64,000 nt of DNA. Source: Sphingobacteriia bacterium. GTDB taxonomy: Bacteria > Bacteroidota > Bacteroidia > Chitinophagales > Chitinophagaceae. Shown piece after piece: positions 1-8,255 of this stretch. Every line of letters begins with the position of its first letter. Position 1 is the first letter of the stretch. The notes beneath the pieces are model-generated. The model did not search any database, was not told the DNA's origin, and worked only from the letters and a program-made list of their open reading frames with translations. The DNA lies in NCBI GenBank assembly GCA_017304675.1, contig JAFKLS010000016.1, forward strand, positions 558,001 through 622,000. Reading direction: 5' to 3'. The position numbers and the translations under genes are program-made.

Positions 1-2
1 TG

Positions 3-539
3 CAGCAAACGGTAACAGCCCAAAAAGACAGCAGCGGTATATTTCTTACTGCAAACGACTTTGTACAAAACAGGTTACTTTATTCAGGAAGCTGCAAAAA
101 GGATAAACATAAAATCAAATTAAACGATTTTTTTGGGAAATCGTATGTAACTATCAAGCACCGTGACAGTATCTACAGGGTTTACAAAAAACAAATTTTT
201 GGCTATAAGTGGTGCGATGGTAACGTTTACAGGTTTAAGAATAAAAAAGAATTGCTGCTGCTCAATCCTGCTGAGCCAATACTCATTTACAAACATATTA
301 TCTCAAAACCACCAACCGGGCTTACGAATGTAACTAACTACTATTTTAGTAAGGGTGCCTTTTCTATGCCACTCCTGCTTACGTTTAAAAACCTGAACAA
401 AGAGTTTTCTGAAAACCCTTTGTTTATTGATTCACTAAAACAAATGTTTACATATAATACCCAACTGGCTTCCTACGATAGTTACCGGAAAGTATATGTA
501 TTGAATAGTGTTTATAAAAAAATAATTATCAAACCATAA
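3..539 (+). CDS. Hypothetical protein, C-terminal part (5' truncated)
   Basis: The frame is open from the left edge to the TAA at 537-539, about 178 residues, so the true start lies outside the window. An internal TTG at 252 is not needed as a start. No recognised domain. The visible part is basic and rich in Lys, Tyr and Asn, with a Cys at both 'SCKK' and 'WCDG', and reads like a beta-rich exported or surface protein. It ends 10 bases before the HMA-AraC regulator and probably shares its transcript. I assign no function. Confidence 0.7.
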   Translation, partial: QQTVTAQKDSSGIFLTANDFVQNRLLYSGSCKKDKHKIKLNDFFGKSYVTIKHRDSIYRVYKKQIFGYKWCDGNVYRFKNKKELLLLNPAEPILIYKHIISKPPTGLTNVTNYYFSKGAFSMPLLLTFKNLNKEFSENPLFIDSLKQMFTYNTQLASYDSYRKVYVLNSVYKKIIIKP

Positions 540-549
540 TTCCTGTTTT

Positions 550-1173
550 ATGACAACCACTAACCTCCATATCAAAAACATGTGTTGCGACAGGTGCATA
601 GAAGTAATTATGAAGCTGCTCAAAGCAACAAAGTATAAAGTAATATCCATTACGCTTGGAGAATTAGTGCTTAAGGGAAAAATTACCGACACGGACAAAT
701 ATAACATTGAACAAAGGCTTAAAGACAAGGGTTTCTCACTTACCGAAACTTACAACGAAAAGCTGGTTTCGCAGGTAAAAGCATTACTTATTAATTACCG
801 GGAAGAACTGACCGTACATGAAAGAACCAATAAACTATCGACATTTATTTCCAGCAATATGCAAATGAGCTTTTCACATATAAGCCGAATTTTCTCTCAG
901 GTGGAGAGTATTTCTATTGAAAAATACCTGTTACTGCTGCGAATGGAAAGGGCAAAAGAGCTGCTTATTCAAACAGAACTGTCCACTACTGAAATCAGTG
1001 GCAGGCTCGGATACAACAGCCCTCAATCTTTTATAACTCAGTTTAAAAAGGAAACACAAAAAACACCGGGAGAATACCGCCTGAATCCAGCTCCGGGAAG
1101 AGTGCTGCTGGATAAAGTTGGGCATCAAGATATCAAACAAAAAAGGCGTTTGAACAAACAAGCGGTTAAATGA
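550..1173 (+). CDS. AraC-family regulator with N-terminal HMA-like metal domain
   Basis: Probable DNA-binding regulator of the metal genes that follow. Residues about 5-65 resemble a heavy-metal-associated (HMA) fold with a CxxC site in the first loop (M11-C12-C13-D-R-C16), the usual Cu(I) ligand arrangement of CopZ-like domains. Residues about 95-185 are an AraC-type double helix-turn-helix, with 'SFSHISRIF' in the first recognition helix and the 'LGYNSPQSFITQFKK...TPGEYR' signature in the second. At 207 residues it is shorter than classical AraC proteins because the HMA-like part replaces the sugar-binding domain. It is the only transcription factor I find in the window. That it senses copper is inference from the CxxC and the neighbourhood. 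Confidence 0.85.
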   Translation: MTTTNLHIKNMCCDRCIEVIMKLLKATKYKVISITLGELVLKGKITDTDKYNIEQRLKDKGFSLTETYNEKLVSQVKALLINYREELTVHERTNKLSTFISSNMQMSFSHISRIFSQVESISIEKYLLLLRMERAKELLIQTELSTTEISGRLGYNSPQSFITQFKKETQKTPGEYRLNPAPGRVLLDKVGHQDIKQKRRLNKQAVK

Positions 1174-1250
1174 ATGCTTTTTAAATTTGCAGTAAATTTT
1201 GATAGTGATATATGAATAGCGGCATTGTACATAAGTAATTGAATGGAAGT

Positions 1251-1264
1251 ATGATAAATATCAT
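1251..1264. promoter_or_regulatory. Crp/Fnr-like palindromic operator
   Basis: ATGATAAATATCAT is a perfect inverted repeat of the TGAT-N4-ATCA type recognised by Crp/Fnr-family regulators. Its centre is about 52 bases upstream of a TAGTTTTA -7-like element. An almost identical site (CTGATAAATATCAG) lies at 22923-22936 before another small Cys-rich secreted protein. Which protein binds is unknown. Confidence 0.4.
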
Positions 1265-1308
1265 CCCTTAACCCCGAAACGGTCATCTTAAACCAAGGAT
1301 AATAATGG

Positions 1309-1316
1309 TAGTTTTA
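1309..1316 (+). promoter_or_regulatory. Putative promoter -7 element
   Basis: TAGTTTTA matches the Bacteroidota -7 consensus TAnnTTTG at seven of eight positions. It sits 49 bases before the ATG at 1366 and downstream of the Crp/Fnr-like palindrome at 1251. No clear -33 TTG was assigned. Confidence 0.35.
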
Positions 1317-1365
1317 CATTGGACTTAAATTTTAAAGTAATGACTATATTAAGTTATACCGAACA

Positions 1366-1857
1366 ATGAAATCTCTAAAGGCCATACAATACAAGGCATT
1401 ATTCCTGCTGATTACCTTTTCGCTAAACACGGTAGTTGGATTTGCCTGTTCAATTGGGGTTGATATGGGTTTTAATAGCGGTCATCACAGCCATGAAGCT
1501 AAGCATCAGCACAAGCATGGGGACCAGGAACATCATCATGATAAAGGTTCACATAAACATACGCACAGTCATAATTACAGCAACGATAATCAAGCTAATG
1601 CTATTTCAATTAGTGCTCCTGAAAATGAAAATTGCTGCAAAAATTTTACAACAAGTTTTAACAACCTGGATAAGCAATTAGTTCAAAAAACTGCTACCTC
1701 TGAAAAGAAAAAATGCGACTATGCATTCTTTACTTTTAACCCTATATCATTATTTACACAGCCCGTTTATAAAGAACCTGTAAAAACACCTCCTAAATTT
1801 CTTCCAGTTCACTCCCCACCGGATATCCGGATATTTATTCAGTCTTTTCAGATTTGA
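1366..1857 (+). CDS. His-rich secreted metal-binding protein (CC...PPDIR type)
   Basis: A 163-residue exported protein. The N-terminus is a Sec signal (hydrophobic to about residue 24, ending 'VVGFACS'). Residues about 42-70 are a dense histidine tract (HSHEAKHQHKHGDQEHHH, then HKHTHSH), followed by a Cys pair (NENCCKNF) and a C-terminal 'PPDIRIFIQSFQI'. The architecture recalls the small Bacteroidota HYC/CC/PP-type proteins. It has a clear paralogue at 36781 with the same signal region, CC pair and C-terminus. Likely periplasmic buffering of Cu, Zn or Ni; the metal is unknown. The ATG at 1366 is 49 bases after a promoter-like element. Confidence 0.75.
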   Translation: MKSLKAIQYKALFLLITFSLNTVVGFACSIGVDMGFNSGHHSHEAKHQHKHGDQEHHHDKGSHKHTHSHNYSNDNQANAISISAPENENCCKNFTTSFNNLDKQLVQKTATSEKKKCDYAFFTFNPISLFTQPVYKEPVKTPPKFLPVHSPPDIRIFIQSFQI

Positions 1858-1871
1858 TTTGAGTTTTAAAT

Positions 1872-1890
1872 CTTATCAATGTGTGATAAG
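1872..1890. repeat. Inverted repeat CTTATCA-N5-TGATAAG
   Basis: Perfect 7-base arms around ATGTG, starting 14 bases after the stop of the His-rich gene. There is no T-run after it, so a regulator site or RNA-stabilising hairpin is as likely as a terminator. A second short inverted repeat (CTGTA-N7-TACAG) lies at 1922-1938 in the same gap before the FeS gene. Confidence 0.35.
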
Positions 1891-2058
1891 GAGTACGGTT
1901 ACAACCATAAGTGTGACTGATGCTGTAAAATAAATACAGTATTCTGCGCAAATTGGTCAATCAGTTTCATCGCACTTTGATAAAGAAAACAGCTATTGGC
2001 AATATACCTTATGCCATGAGTCTTGTATTTCATGAATTAAACTCAAAAATCAAACACT

Positions 2059-2994
2059 ATGTCTTGCGGCAACAACTGCAGTTGCGGTGGAAATGATTCC
2101 AGAAGGGACTTTTTGAAATCTTCCGTTGCAACTATTACTACAGGCATTCTTGGGGGTTCTTTGCTAAATTCATTTACCTCCTGCAATGAAAAAAAGGAGG
2201 ATGAAAAAGTAAATGTATTAACCCACGACGGAAAATTGGTAGCCATTGATAAATCTCAGGTTGCCAATTTTAAGCCACACATCTCCGAAGAAGATGTTCG
2301 TAAAGGAATACCGGGCAAAAAATTTGTAATGGTCATTGACCTGGCTAAATGTGATGGCTGTGGTAAATGTACCAAGGCATGTAATAAGATGCACTATCTA
2401 CCTTCTAACAAAGAATGGATTGAGGTATTGGAAATGCAGGATTCACCGGAAATGGCCCCCTATTATTTCCCAAAACCATGTATGCACTGTGACAACCCGC
2501 CCTGTACAAAAGTATGTCCGGTAGATGCCACATTTAAAAGAGAGGACGGAATAGTTGCAATTGACAATGAACGTTGCATTGGTTGCCGTTTCTGTATGGC
2601 TGCCTGTCCATATTCAGTTCGGTTATTTAACTGGACAGAGCCGGTTAAACCGAATATAGTTGAAACAACTCCTCCTCCTGAGCATGTATTTCAAAGTAAA
2701 AAAGGCTGTGTAGAAAAATGCGATTTCTGTCCACACATGGCGAGAGAAGGTAAACTGCCTGCCTGTGTTACAGGATGCCCGATGAATGCGATTTGGTTTG
2801 GCGATGCTAATGAAGATGCAGTGACCTGCTATGATGGGACAACCACAAAGCTGTCACAGTTGCTGGAAGATGGCGCAGCTTATCGTTTTCTGGATGAATT
2901 AGGTACGGAACCAAGAGTGTATTATTTACCTCCAACAAACCGCACTTACAATGCAAAAGAAATTAAGATAGAAACAAATGATTCAGAAAAATAA
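2059..2994 (+). CDS. Tat-exported four-[4Fe-4S] electron-transfer protein (NrfC/DsrO-like)
   Basis: Periplasmic iron-sulfur subunit that would pass electrons between the membrane NrfD-type protein encoded next and periplasmic cytochromes. A twin-arginine signal (SRRDFLKSS, residues 14-22) is followed by a hydrophobic stretch. Four Cys clusters are visible: C98-x2-C101-x2-C104-x3-C108, C141-x2-C144-x4-C149-x3-C153, C173-x2-C176-x2-C179-x3-C183, and a split one beginning C217-x3-C221-x2-C224 and ending at 'CVTGCP'. This is the NrfC/DsrO/HybA ligand layout. An unusual Cys-rich leader (MSCGNNCSCGG) precedes the twin arginine. No molybdopterin subunit is encoded nearby, so the oxidoreductase it serves is not obvious. 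Confidence 0.85.
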   Translation: MSCGNNCSCGGNDSRRDFLKSSVATITTGILGGSLLNSFTSCNEKKEDEKVNVLTHDGKLVAIDKSQVANFKPHISEEDVRKGIPGKKFVMVIDLAKCDGCGKCTKACNKMHYLPSNKEWIEVLEMQDSPEMAPYYFPKPCMHCDNPPCTKVCPVDATFKREDGIVAIDNERCIGCRFCMAACPYSVRLFNWTEPVKPNIVETTPPPEHVFQSKKGCVEKCDFCPHMAREGKLPACVTGCPMNAIWFGDANEDAVTCYDGTTTKLSQLLEDGAAYRFLDELGTEPRVYYLPPTNRTYNAKEIKIETNDSEK

Positions 2995-3005
2995 AAAATT
3001 TTACT

Positions 3006-4385
3006 ATGCAAAAACTGAATCCTGAAATAAAAGATAGAATTGAGAATGAACTATTAGTAACTGTCGGCAGAAGATATCGGCAGGAGACCTTATGGGTTAT
3101 TTTACTAGGATTAATATGTGTTGGTGGTACGGTGGCCTGGATTATTCAGCTACGCAAAGGGTTAGGCGTTACGGCTATGAGAGATTATGTTTCGTGGGGA
3201 CTTTATATTTCATTATTGTTCTTTTTTGTTGGCGTTAGTTTAATCGGTGCTTTGGTTTCCTGTGTATTGAGAATGTCCGGAGCAAAATGGCGATACCCAC
3301 TTATACGCATAGCAGAAGCAGTCACTCTTTCAGCCATCTTCTTCGCAGGCTTTATGCCGGTGCTGGACATGGGCCGGCCTGAGCGTTTATATTTCTTAAT
3401 AACACACGGCAGAATTCAATCTCCCATATTGTGGGATGTAGTTGCAATAGCTACCTATTTCATCGGCAGCCTGATTTATTTCTATTTGCCTTTGATACCG
3501 GACGTAGCTATTATGCGTGATAGAATTACAGACGCTCCCAAATGGAGAAAAAAAGCATGGACATGGCTGGCAATGGGCTGGGAAGATAACTTATTGCAAC
3601 GCCGGTTGCTTAAGAAAGCTATGCTAATCTTATGTATTGTTATTTTACCTGTAGCTATTTCTGTACATACCATCAGTGCATGGCTCATTGCGTTTACACT
3701 AAGGCCCGGATGGAACTCTACCATCATGGGCCCGTATTTTGTATTTGGTGCATTAATGGCGGGTACGGCAATTATGATTTTGATTATTGCCAAACTGCGT
3801 CATGGTTACAGGCTTGAGCATTATCTCACAAATAAACATTTTAATAATCTTGCAAAAATACTGTTAGCCCTCACTTCTTTTTATCTCTATCTGAACATCA
3901 ATAAATATGGTGTGCCTGCCTTTAAAATGGCTAAGGAAGAAAAAGCGGTATTGCAAGATTTGTTTTACGGACATAACTCCTTTTTCTTTTGGTTTACACA
4001 AATAGTGGGATTAGTAATTCCAATTATTCTCTTGTCATTTCAGAAAATAAGACATTCAATTAAGTGGGTGGTGGCATCTGCGGTAATGGTGTTGTTGGGT
4101 GCACTCATTAACAGATACCTCATTGTTGTGCCCAATATGCTGCATCCCTTTGCACCCATTCAACATGCACAACCTGGATATGCAACTTATCATCCTACTT
4201 TAATTGAATGGACGATTACAGCTTCTTCATTAGCAGGTTTTGTACTCCTAATTATACTCTTGTTCAAACCTTTCCCCGTAATTACCATGTGGGAGGTAAC
4301 TGAAGAAATAGAAAAAAGAGGTGAAAAAGAAATAGGTGTGGAAGATATTTTAAACCCTCAAACAATTACCGGTCATGCGATATAA
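3006..4385 (+). CDS. nrfD: NrfD/PsrC-family quinol-interacting membrane subunit
   Basis: A 459-residue polytopic protein with about ten hydrophobic segments, starting 11 bases after the FeS gene. The 'RDYVSWGLYISLLFFFVG' region and 'MPVLDMGRPERLYFL' are hallmarks of the NrfD/DsrP/ActC family, which oxidises or reduces quinones in the membrane together with a periplasmic ferredoxin-like partner. Its length suits the larger HybB/DsrP/ActC-type members rather than the short NrfD form. Paired here with FeS protein and cytochromes but no terminal reductase. The end overlaps the next start by 11 bases, indicating translational coupling. Confidence 0.85.
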   Translation: MQKLNPEIKDRIENELLVTVGRRYRQETLWVILLGLICVGGTVAWIIQLRKGLGVTAMRDYVSWGLYISLLFFFVGVSLIGALVSCVLRMSGAKWRYPLIRIAEAVTLSAIFFAGFMPVLDMGRPERLYFLITHGRIQSPILWDVVAIATYFIGSLIYFYLPLIPDVAIMRDRITDAPKWRKKAWTWLAMGWEDNLLQRRLLKKAMLILCIVILPVAISVHTISAWLIAFTLRPGWNSTIMGPYFVFGALMAGTAIMILIIAKLRHGYRLEHYLTNKHFNNLAKILLALTSFYLYLNINKYGVPAFKMAKEEKAVLQDLFYGHNSFFFWFTQIVGLVIPIILLSFQKIRHSIKWVVASAVMVLLGALINRYLIVVPNMLHPFAPIQHAQPGYATYHPTLIEWTITASSLAGFVLLIILLFKPFPVITMWEVTEEIEKRGEKEIGVEDILNPQTITGHAI

Positions 4386-4941
4386 TAACAAATATATTGT
4401 GGCTTTCCTGTCGTTACTTCTGGCAATAACAAGTGTCGTTGCGCAGGATGAAAAAATAAATGGCACCATCAGCCTGCAAATAAATTCAAATGACAGCATG
4501 AACGTGATAACAGCCACCGTTATCAATAATGCCACTAAGCAACCTGTAAAAGATATTGAAGTAACATTCTATGTGCAACGCACATTCGGGCTGATGAAAG
4601 TAGCTAATGGCACTTCGGATACAACTGGTACAATTACTGCAGAATTCCCAATCGCCATTCAGGGAAGTAACGTAAAAGGATATTACACACTGCTTGCAAA
4701 AGTGGAAGAGAACGAAAAAATGAATGATACCACTTTCAGTAGTAACATCAAATCGCCCTTGCGCTTTCCGCCTGATAAACCAATACCCCCGTCTATTGCT
4801 GGTTCACATGCACCCTGGTGGCTGGCTATTACGTTCACCCTGGTTGTTGGCATTGTCTGGTTACTATTTGTGTATGTGCTGTATTTGGTTTACAGAATAA
4901 AAAAAGCCTCATCAAAATCGAAATTATTATCTAACAATTAA
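4375..4941 (+). CDS. Membrane-anchored Ig-like hypothetical protein
   Basis: A 188-residue protein with a Sec signal (to about residue 22, 'SVVAQDEK'), a periplasmic beta-rich domain with the feel of an Ig/Big fold ('ITATVINNATKQPVKDIEVTF'), and one transmembrane helix near residues 145-170 followed by a Lys-rich cytoplasmic tail. No Cys or His ligand pattern. Coupled to the NrfD gene by an 11-base overlap, so it may be a structural subunit of the quinol complex. I do not recognise a named family. Confidence 0.65.
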   Translation: MRYNNKYIVAFLSLLLAITSVVAQDEKINGTISLQINSNDSMNVITATVINNATKQPVKDIEVTFYVQRTFGLMKVANGTSDTTGTITAEFPIAIQGSNVKGYYTLLAKVEENEKMNDTTFSSNIKSPLRFPPDKPIPPSIAGSHAPWWLAITFTLVVGIVWLLFVYVLYLVYRIKKASSKSKLLSNN

Positions 4942-4953
4942 AAATAACATGTT

Positions 4954-5376
4954 ATGGAAACATTAGTAAAAAACCTGTTCAACAGTAAAATGACTTTCCT
5001 GCTATTCCTTTTTTTAACTGCTATGATGAGCAGCGCCTTTCTCTTTCAGCAAAAAGAATGGAAAGCCCCTGCTTCGGCTGATGCAAAAAAGAATCCTTTA
5101 GCTAATGATGCAGGTACCATTGCCGCAGGTAAAACAGTTTACGTAAAGGAATGTCAATCCTGTCATGGTAAAACGGGCAAAGGTGACGGGCCTTCCGCCA
5201 AAGATCTGGATATACCGGCGGGAAATTTCACTTTAGCGGCTACACAAGGGCAATCAGATGGGGCCTTATTCTGGAAAATTTCTGAAGGCAGAAAGCCGAT
5301 GCCCTCATTTAAAAAGAAACTAAATGAAACTCAGATTTGGCAGTCTGTTGTTTACATGAGAACATTAAAAAAATAA
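4954..5376 (+). CDS. Class I c-type cytochrome (monoheme)
   Basis: A 140-residue periplasmic or membrane-tethered cytochrome c. One N-terminal hydrophobic segment (residues about 14-31) is followed by a single heme site in 'ECQSCHGKTGKGDG' and a likely axial Met in 'KPMPSF'. The organisation matches the small cbb3/CccA-like cytochrome domain. Position between the quinol-anchor genes and the porin suggests it accepts electrons from the FeS protein. Confidence 0.88.
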   Translation: METLVKNLFNSKMTFLLFLFLTAMMSSAFLFQQKEWKAPASADAKKNPLANDAGTIAAGKTVYVKECQSCHGKTGKGDGPSAKDLDIPAGNFTLAATQGQSDGALFWKISEGRKPMPSFKKKLNETQIWQSVVYMRTLKK

Positions 5377-5379
5377 AGT

Positions 5380-6543
5380 ATGAAAAAGAAAAATTTTATT
5401 CCGCTGATAACATTGTTACTGTTTTCAATCGGAACTACAGCACAGGAATATAACCAGGAACTTATAGACAGTTTGATAACAGCGAAGGCACAAACGCTGG
5501 TAGCAAGGAACAGTAAATTCCTTATATCAGGCTATACTAATATGACAGGAAAGTTTTCAAAAGATGAATCTTCCTTTTCAAATATTGGATTAGTACCAAT
5601 TCTACTCTGGAAACCGCATGAAAAAATATTGGTGGAAGCAGAATTGGAATTGGGATTGGAAGGAAAAGAAACCGCCCTGGAGTTAGGCTATGCCGATGTT
5701 TCTTACTTTCTTAATAAGTATCTCACCGTCCGTACTGGTAAATTTATTTCACCATATGGAATTTTTCAGGACCGGTTGCATCCCTCATGGATAAACAAGC
5801 TACCAACGTTTCCTGTAGGTACCGGTGAGGATGAATTAGGTGTTGGCCCCACTTCAGAAATAGGAATTGATTTTCGTGGCGGAATTCCCCTTGGTTCATC
5901 AAAGATGAATTACAGCATCTATTTGGCTAATGGAGCTCAGCTTATTACTGATCCTGCTGAACCTGGAAAACAAGGAACCTTGAGTTATGGGAATGCTGAA
6001 GCCATCAGTAAAAAACTTACTGCTGGTGGCAGGATTGGCTTACTTCCTTTTTCCAACTCATCCCTTGAATTAGGTTTTTCATACAGAAACGGTAATGTGG
6101 GTGACAAAAACTCTATCTACAAAAATATTGGAGCTGTAATGTATGCTTATGACCTGACGTATGTTAAGCAATTGGATTTTTTGAAAGGTGTCATTGATGT
6201 AAAAGGGCAATGGAACAAAGTGAATATTGATAAAGCAGACTATGTTGACCCCGATGACCCGACCGGAAATACTACTTACACTTATGACAATAAGCGAAGC
6301 AGTGTGTTTGCACAGGGAGCTTATCGTCCAAGCATGGCTACAAGTAAATTTTTAAAGAGAACCGAACTGGTATTCCGTTATGCTGGCTTTAACCCTCCCG
6401 ATGGAGCAAAAGACCTGGAAAAGGTCAAGCAATATACCTATGGAATAAATTATTGGTTCACCTGGCGCACTGCAGTAAAACTTGCATACCAAAATCAGAA
6501 AGACAATAATGCATTTTTTGTACAGTTCGCTGTAGGCTTTTAA
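5380..6543 (+). CDS. Outer-membrane porin-like beta-barrel protein
   Basis: A 387-residue exported protein: signal peptide ending 'GTTAQEYNQ', then alternating amphipathic beta strands and a terminal aromatic residue (FVQFAVGF) typical of outer-membrane barrels. The 'VRTGKFISPYGIFQDRLHPSW' region resembles OprP/OprO-like and other Bacteroidota porins. It lies 3 bases after one cytochrome gene and 20 before another, so it may form the outer-membrane part of an electron conduit or simply import or export an ion. The transported species cannot be told from the sequence. Confidence 0.75.
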   Translation: MKKKNFIPLITLLLFSIGTTAQEYNQELIDSLITAKAQTLVARNSKFLISGYTNMTGKFSKDESSFSNIGLVPILLWKPHEKILVEAELELGLEGKETALELGYADVSYFLNKYLTVRTGKFISPYGIFQDRLHPSWINKLPTFPVGTGEDELGVGPTSEIGIDFRGGIPLGSSKMNYSIYLANGAQLITDPAEPGKQGTLSYGNAEAISKKLTAGGRIGLLPFSNSSLELGFSYRNGNVGDKNSIYKNIGAVMYAYDLTYVKQLDFLKGVIDVKGQWNKVNIDKADYVDPDDPTGNTTYTYDNKRSSVFAQGAYRPSMATSKFLKRTELVFRYAGFNPPDGAKDLEKVKQYTYGINYWFTWRTAVKLAYQNQKDNNAFFVQFAVGF

Positions 6544-6563
6544 TAAAACAAAAATCATTTTTT

Positions 6564-6827
6564 ATGAAACGTAATACTATAATAATGGCAATAGCAGCGA
6601 TGCTTACAATAGGACTTGTTATTGCAAGTTGTGTTTCTACTAAAGTAACCGATAAAAGTGGCTCACAACTGTGGAGTGAGAATTGCCAGCGCTGCCACAA
6701 TACTCCGCCAGCTTCCGCATTTACTAATACTCAATGGGAAGTAATAAACACCCATATGCGGCAACGGGCTATGCTCACTGAAACTGAGTATAAGAAAATA
6801 ACTGAGTTTATGCAGGCTGGCGATTAA
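6564..6827 (+). CDS. Mini c-type cytochrome lipoprotein
   Basis: Only 87 residues. A lipobox-like 'VIASC' at about residues 19-23 suggests lipidation. A single heme motif (NCQRCHNTPP) follows at about residue 44, with a possible distal Met in 'THMRQRAML'. This is the small 'CxxCHNxPP...HMRxRAxLT' monoheme family. The short length leaves room for little beyond the heme fold. Located directly after the porin, so a lipid-anchored electron carrier of the same module is likely. Confidence 0.82.
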   Translation: MKRNTIIMAIAAMLTIGLVIASCVSTKVTDKSGSQLWSENCQRCHNTPPASAFTNTQWEVINTHMRQRAMLTETEYKKITEFMQAGD

Positions 6828-6896
6828 AAAGAGTTTCTTCACACATGTCCGTACCCTTTACTTAAAACGAAAAAGTAAAATGTATAAATCGTGTAT

Positions 6897-7778
6897 ATGA
6901 AAAAGAGAGTATCATTTGCCGGTTTGTTATTTGCCCTGTCTGTTATAACAACAGTGTCTTTTTCGCAGGTAAAAATTACAGCGGATTCAATTGCTGTTGC
7001 TTCAAATCAAAACTATGTATTGGCGGGCACAGCATTTAATAGCGATGTCGTTTTTCTTGGACGCAAAAGCCTGACTAAATCTCCATACATCTCTACATCC
7101 GCAGGATATTATCATAAATCTGGTTTGTTTATTTCCGGTATTATCTCCTACCTGGCAGTATCACAGCAAAACAGGATTGACTTATTTACCGCTACCGGAG
7201 GGTATGATTATTACAAAAAGAATTTAACCACAGGCGTTTCTGTCACTGGATATATTTTCAACGATAAAAGTTATACAACCAAATCAGCGCTGACGGCTAA
7301 CCTGAGTGCATATGCAGATTATGATTTAGATTTTCTGGAATTGTATGCTGATGGTACTATGTACTTCAGCGGTCAAAGCGATTTTATTTTCAACCTGGCT
7401 GCAAGTCATAATTTTTATATGGCTAAAGATAAGCTGAAAGTCAGCCCTACATTCTCATTGTATGGCGGCACTCAAAACTATTACAGCAATTACAATAATA
7501 ATTTGCGGTTTGGCCAGCACATGCTTAGTGATGGAAGCGGAAATGGAATGGGAACCGGCATGATGGGAGGCGCCTCTTTTAATATACAGGATTATGAATT
7601 CAGTATCCCTGTACAGTATGACTATAAACATTTTCGCTTTTTATTTTATCCGGTATATGCTATTCCTGTAAATGCCGCAACAATTGTCAGCAACCAAAAT
7701 ACTTACAAAGAAGACTTGGAAAATACTTTTTTCTGGTCACTGGCATTGTATTATAAAATTCAAAAACATAAAAAATAA
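6897..7778 (+). CDS. Exported beta-rich protein, probable outer-membrane barrel
   Basis: A 293-residue protein from the ATG at 6897; a GTG two codons upstream is less likely. Signal peptide ends near 'VSFSQVKI'. The mature part is full of Tyr, Phe and Asn in alternating patterns ('YISTSAGYYHKSGLFISG', 'ALYYKIQKHKK' at the end), as in small outer-membrane barrels. A Gly/Met patch (GNGMGTGMMGG) lies near residue 215. No named family recognised. It is 5 bases upstream of the DUF6799 gene. Confidence 0.6.
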   Translation: MKKRVSFAGLLFALSVITTVSFSQVKITADSIAVASNQNYVLAGTAFNSDVVFLGRKSLTKSPYISTSAGYYHKSGLFISGIISYLAVSQQNRIDLFTATGGYDYYKKNLTTGVSVTGYIFNDKSYTTKSALTANLSAYADYDLDFLELYADGTMYFSGQSDFIFNLAASHNFYMAKDKLKVSPTFSLYGGTQNYYSNYNNNLRFGQHMLSDGSGNGMGTGMMGGASFNIQDYEFSIPVQYDYKHFRFLFYPVYAIPVNAATIVSNQNTYKEDLENTFFWSLALYYKIQKHKK

Positions 7779-7783
7779 ACAAT

Positions 7784-8173
7784 ATGAAAAAAATCTTTTT
7801 TTCAGTTCTGTCAGCAGTATTGCTGATGACTGCAGCCGTTGCACAGCAGGAGCCGGTTCAAAATCAGCCTGCATCCGCTGTGAATGATGAGCATCTTATC
7901 ATGAAAGATGGAAAGATGTATCATAACATGAATGGGAAAGAAATGGTGATGCAAAACCAAATGATGCTTCACAATGGAACAGTTATGCATACCGATGGTT
8001 CTTACCAGTTAAAAAATGGGAAGCAAAGACAGTTGCGAAACGGACACTGCATGGATATGAATGGAAGGAAGTACCGTTCACATCAAATGTTTCAAAGAAC
8101 CATGATGCGGATGCATGGTTCAGGTATGCATTCGGGTGGACAACATGGAGGCATGATGGGTAATCATCATTAA
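7784..8173 (+). CDS. DUF6799-type Met/His-rich secreted protein
   Basis: A 129-residue exported protein (signal ending 'AAVAQQEP'). The mature part has short repeats of the form 'MKDGKMYHNMNGKEMV', 'MMLHNGTVMHTDGSY', 'LRNGHCMDMNGRKYR', which is the DUF6799 pattern, and ends in a Met/His/Gly tail (MRMHGSGMHSGGQHGGMM). Met- and His-rich periplasmic proteins commonly bind Cu(I) or Ag(I). A role in metal binding is inference. Confidence 0.75.
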   Translation: MKKIFFSVLSAVLLMTAAVAQQEPVQNQPASAVNDEHLIMKDGKMYHNMNGKEMVMQNQMMLHNGTVMHTDGSYQLKNGKQRQLRNGHCMDMNGRKYRSHQMFQRTMMRMHGSGMHSGGQHGGMMGNHH

Positions 8174-8255
8174 TGGCCTGGTAGTATTTAAGTAATTCTT
8201 TATGCTCACTCAGAATTATAATAACTAAAAAGCTTAAAATAAAACGTCATTGTAA

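Noticed and set aside
3482..3793. Minus-strand frames of 60-200 residues across the window
   Set aside because: They lie opposite well-supported + strand genes, show no domains, and mirror the codon pattern of the sense strand. None was kept.
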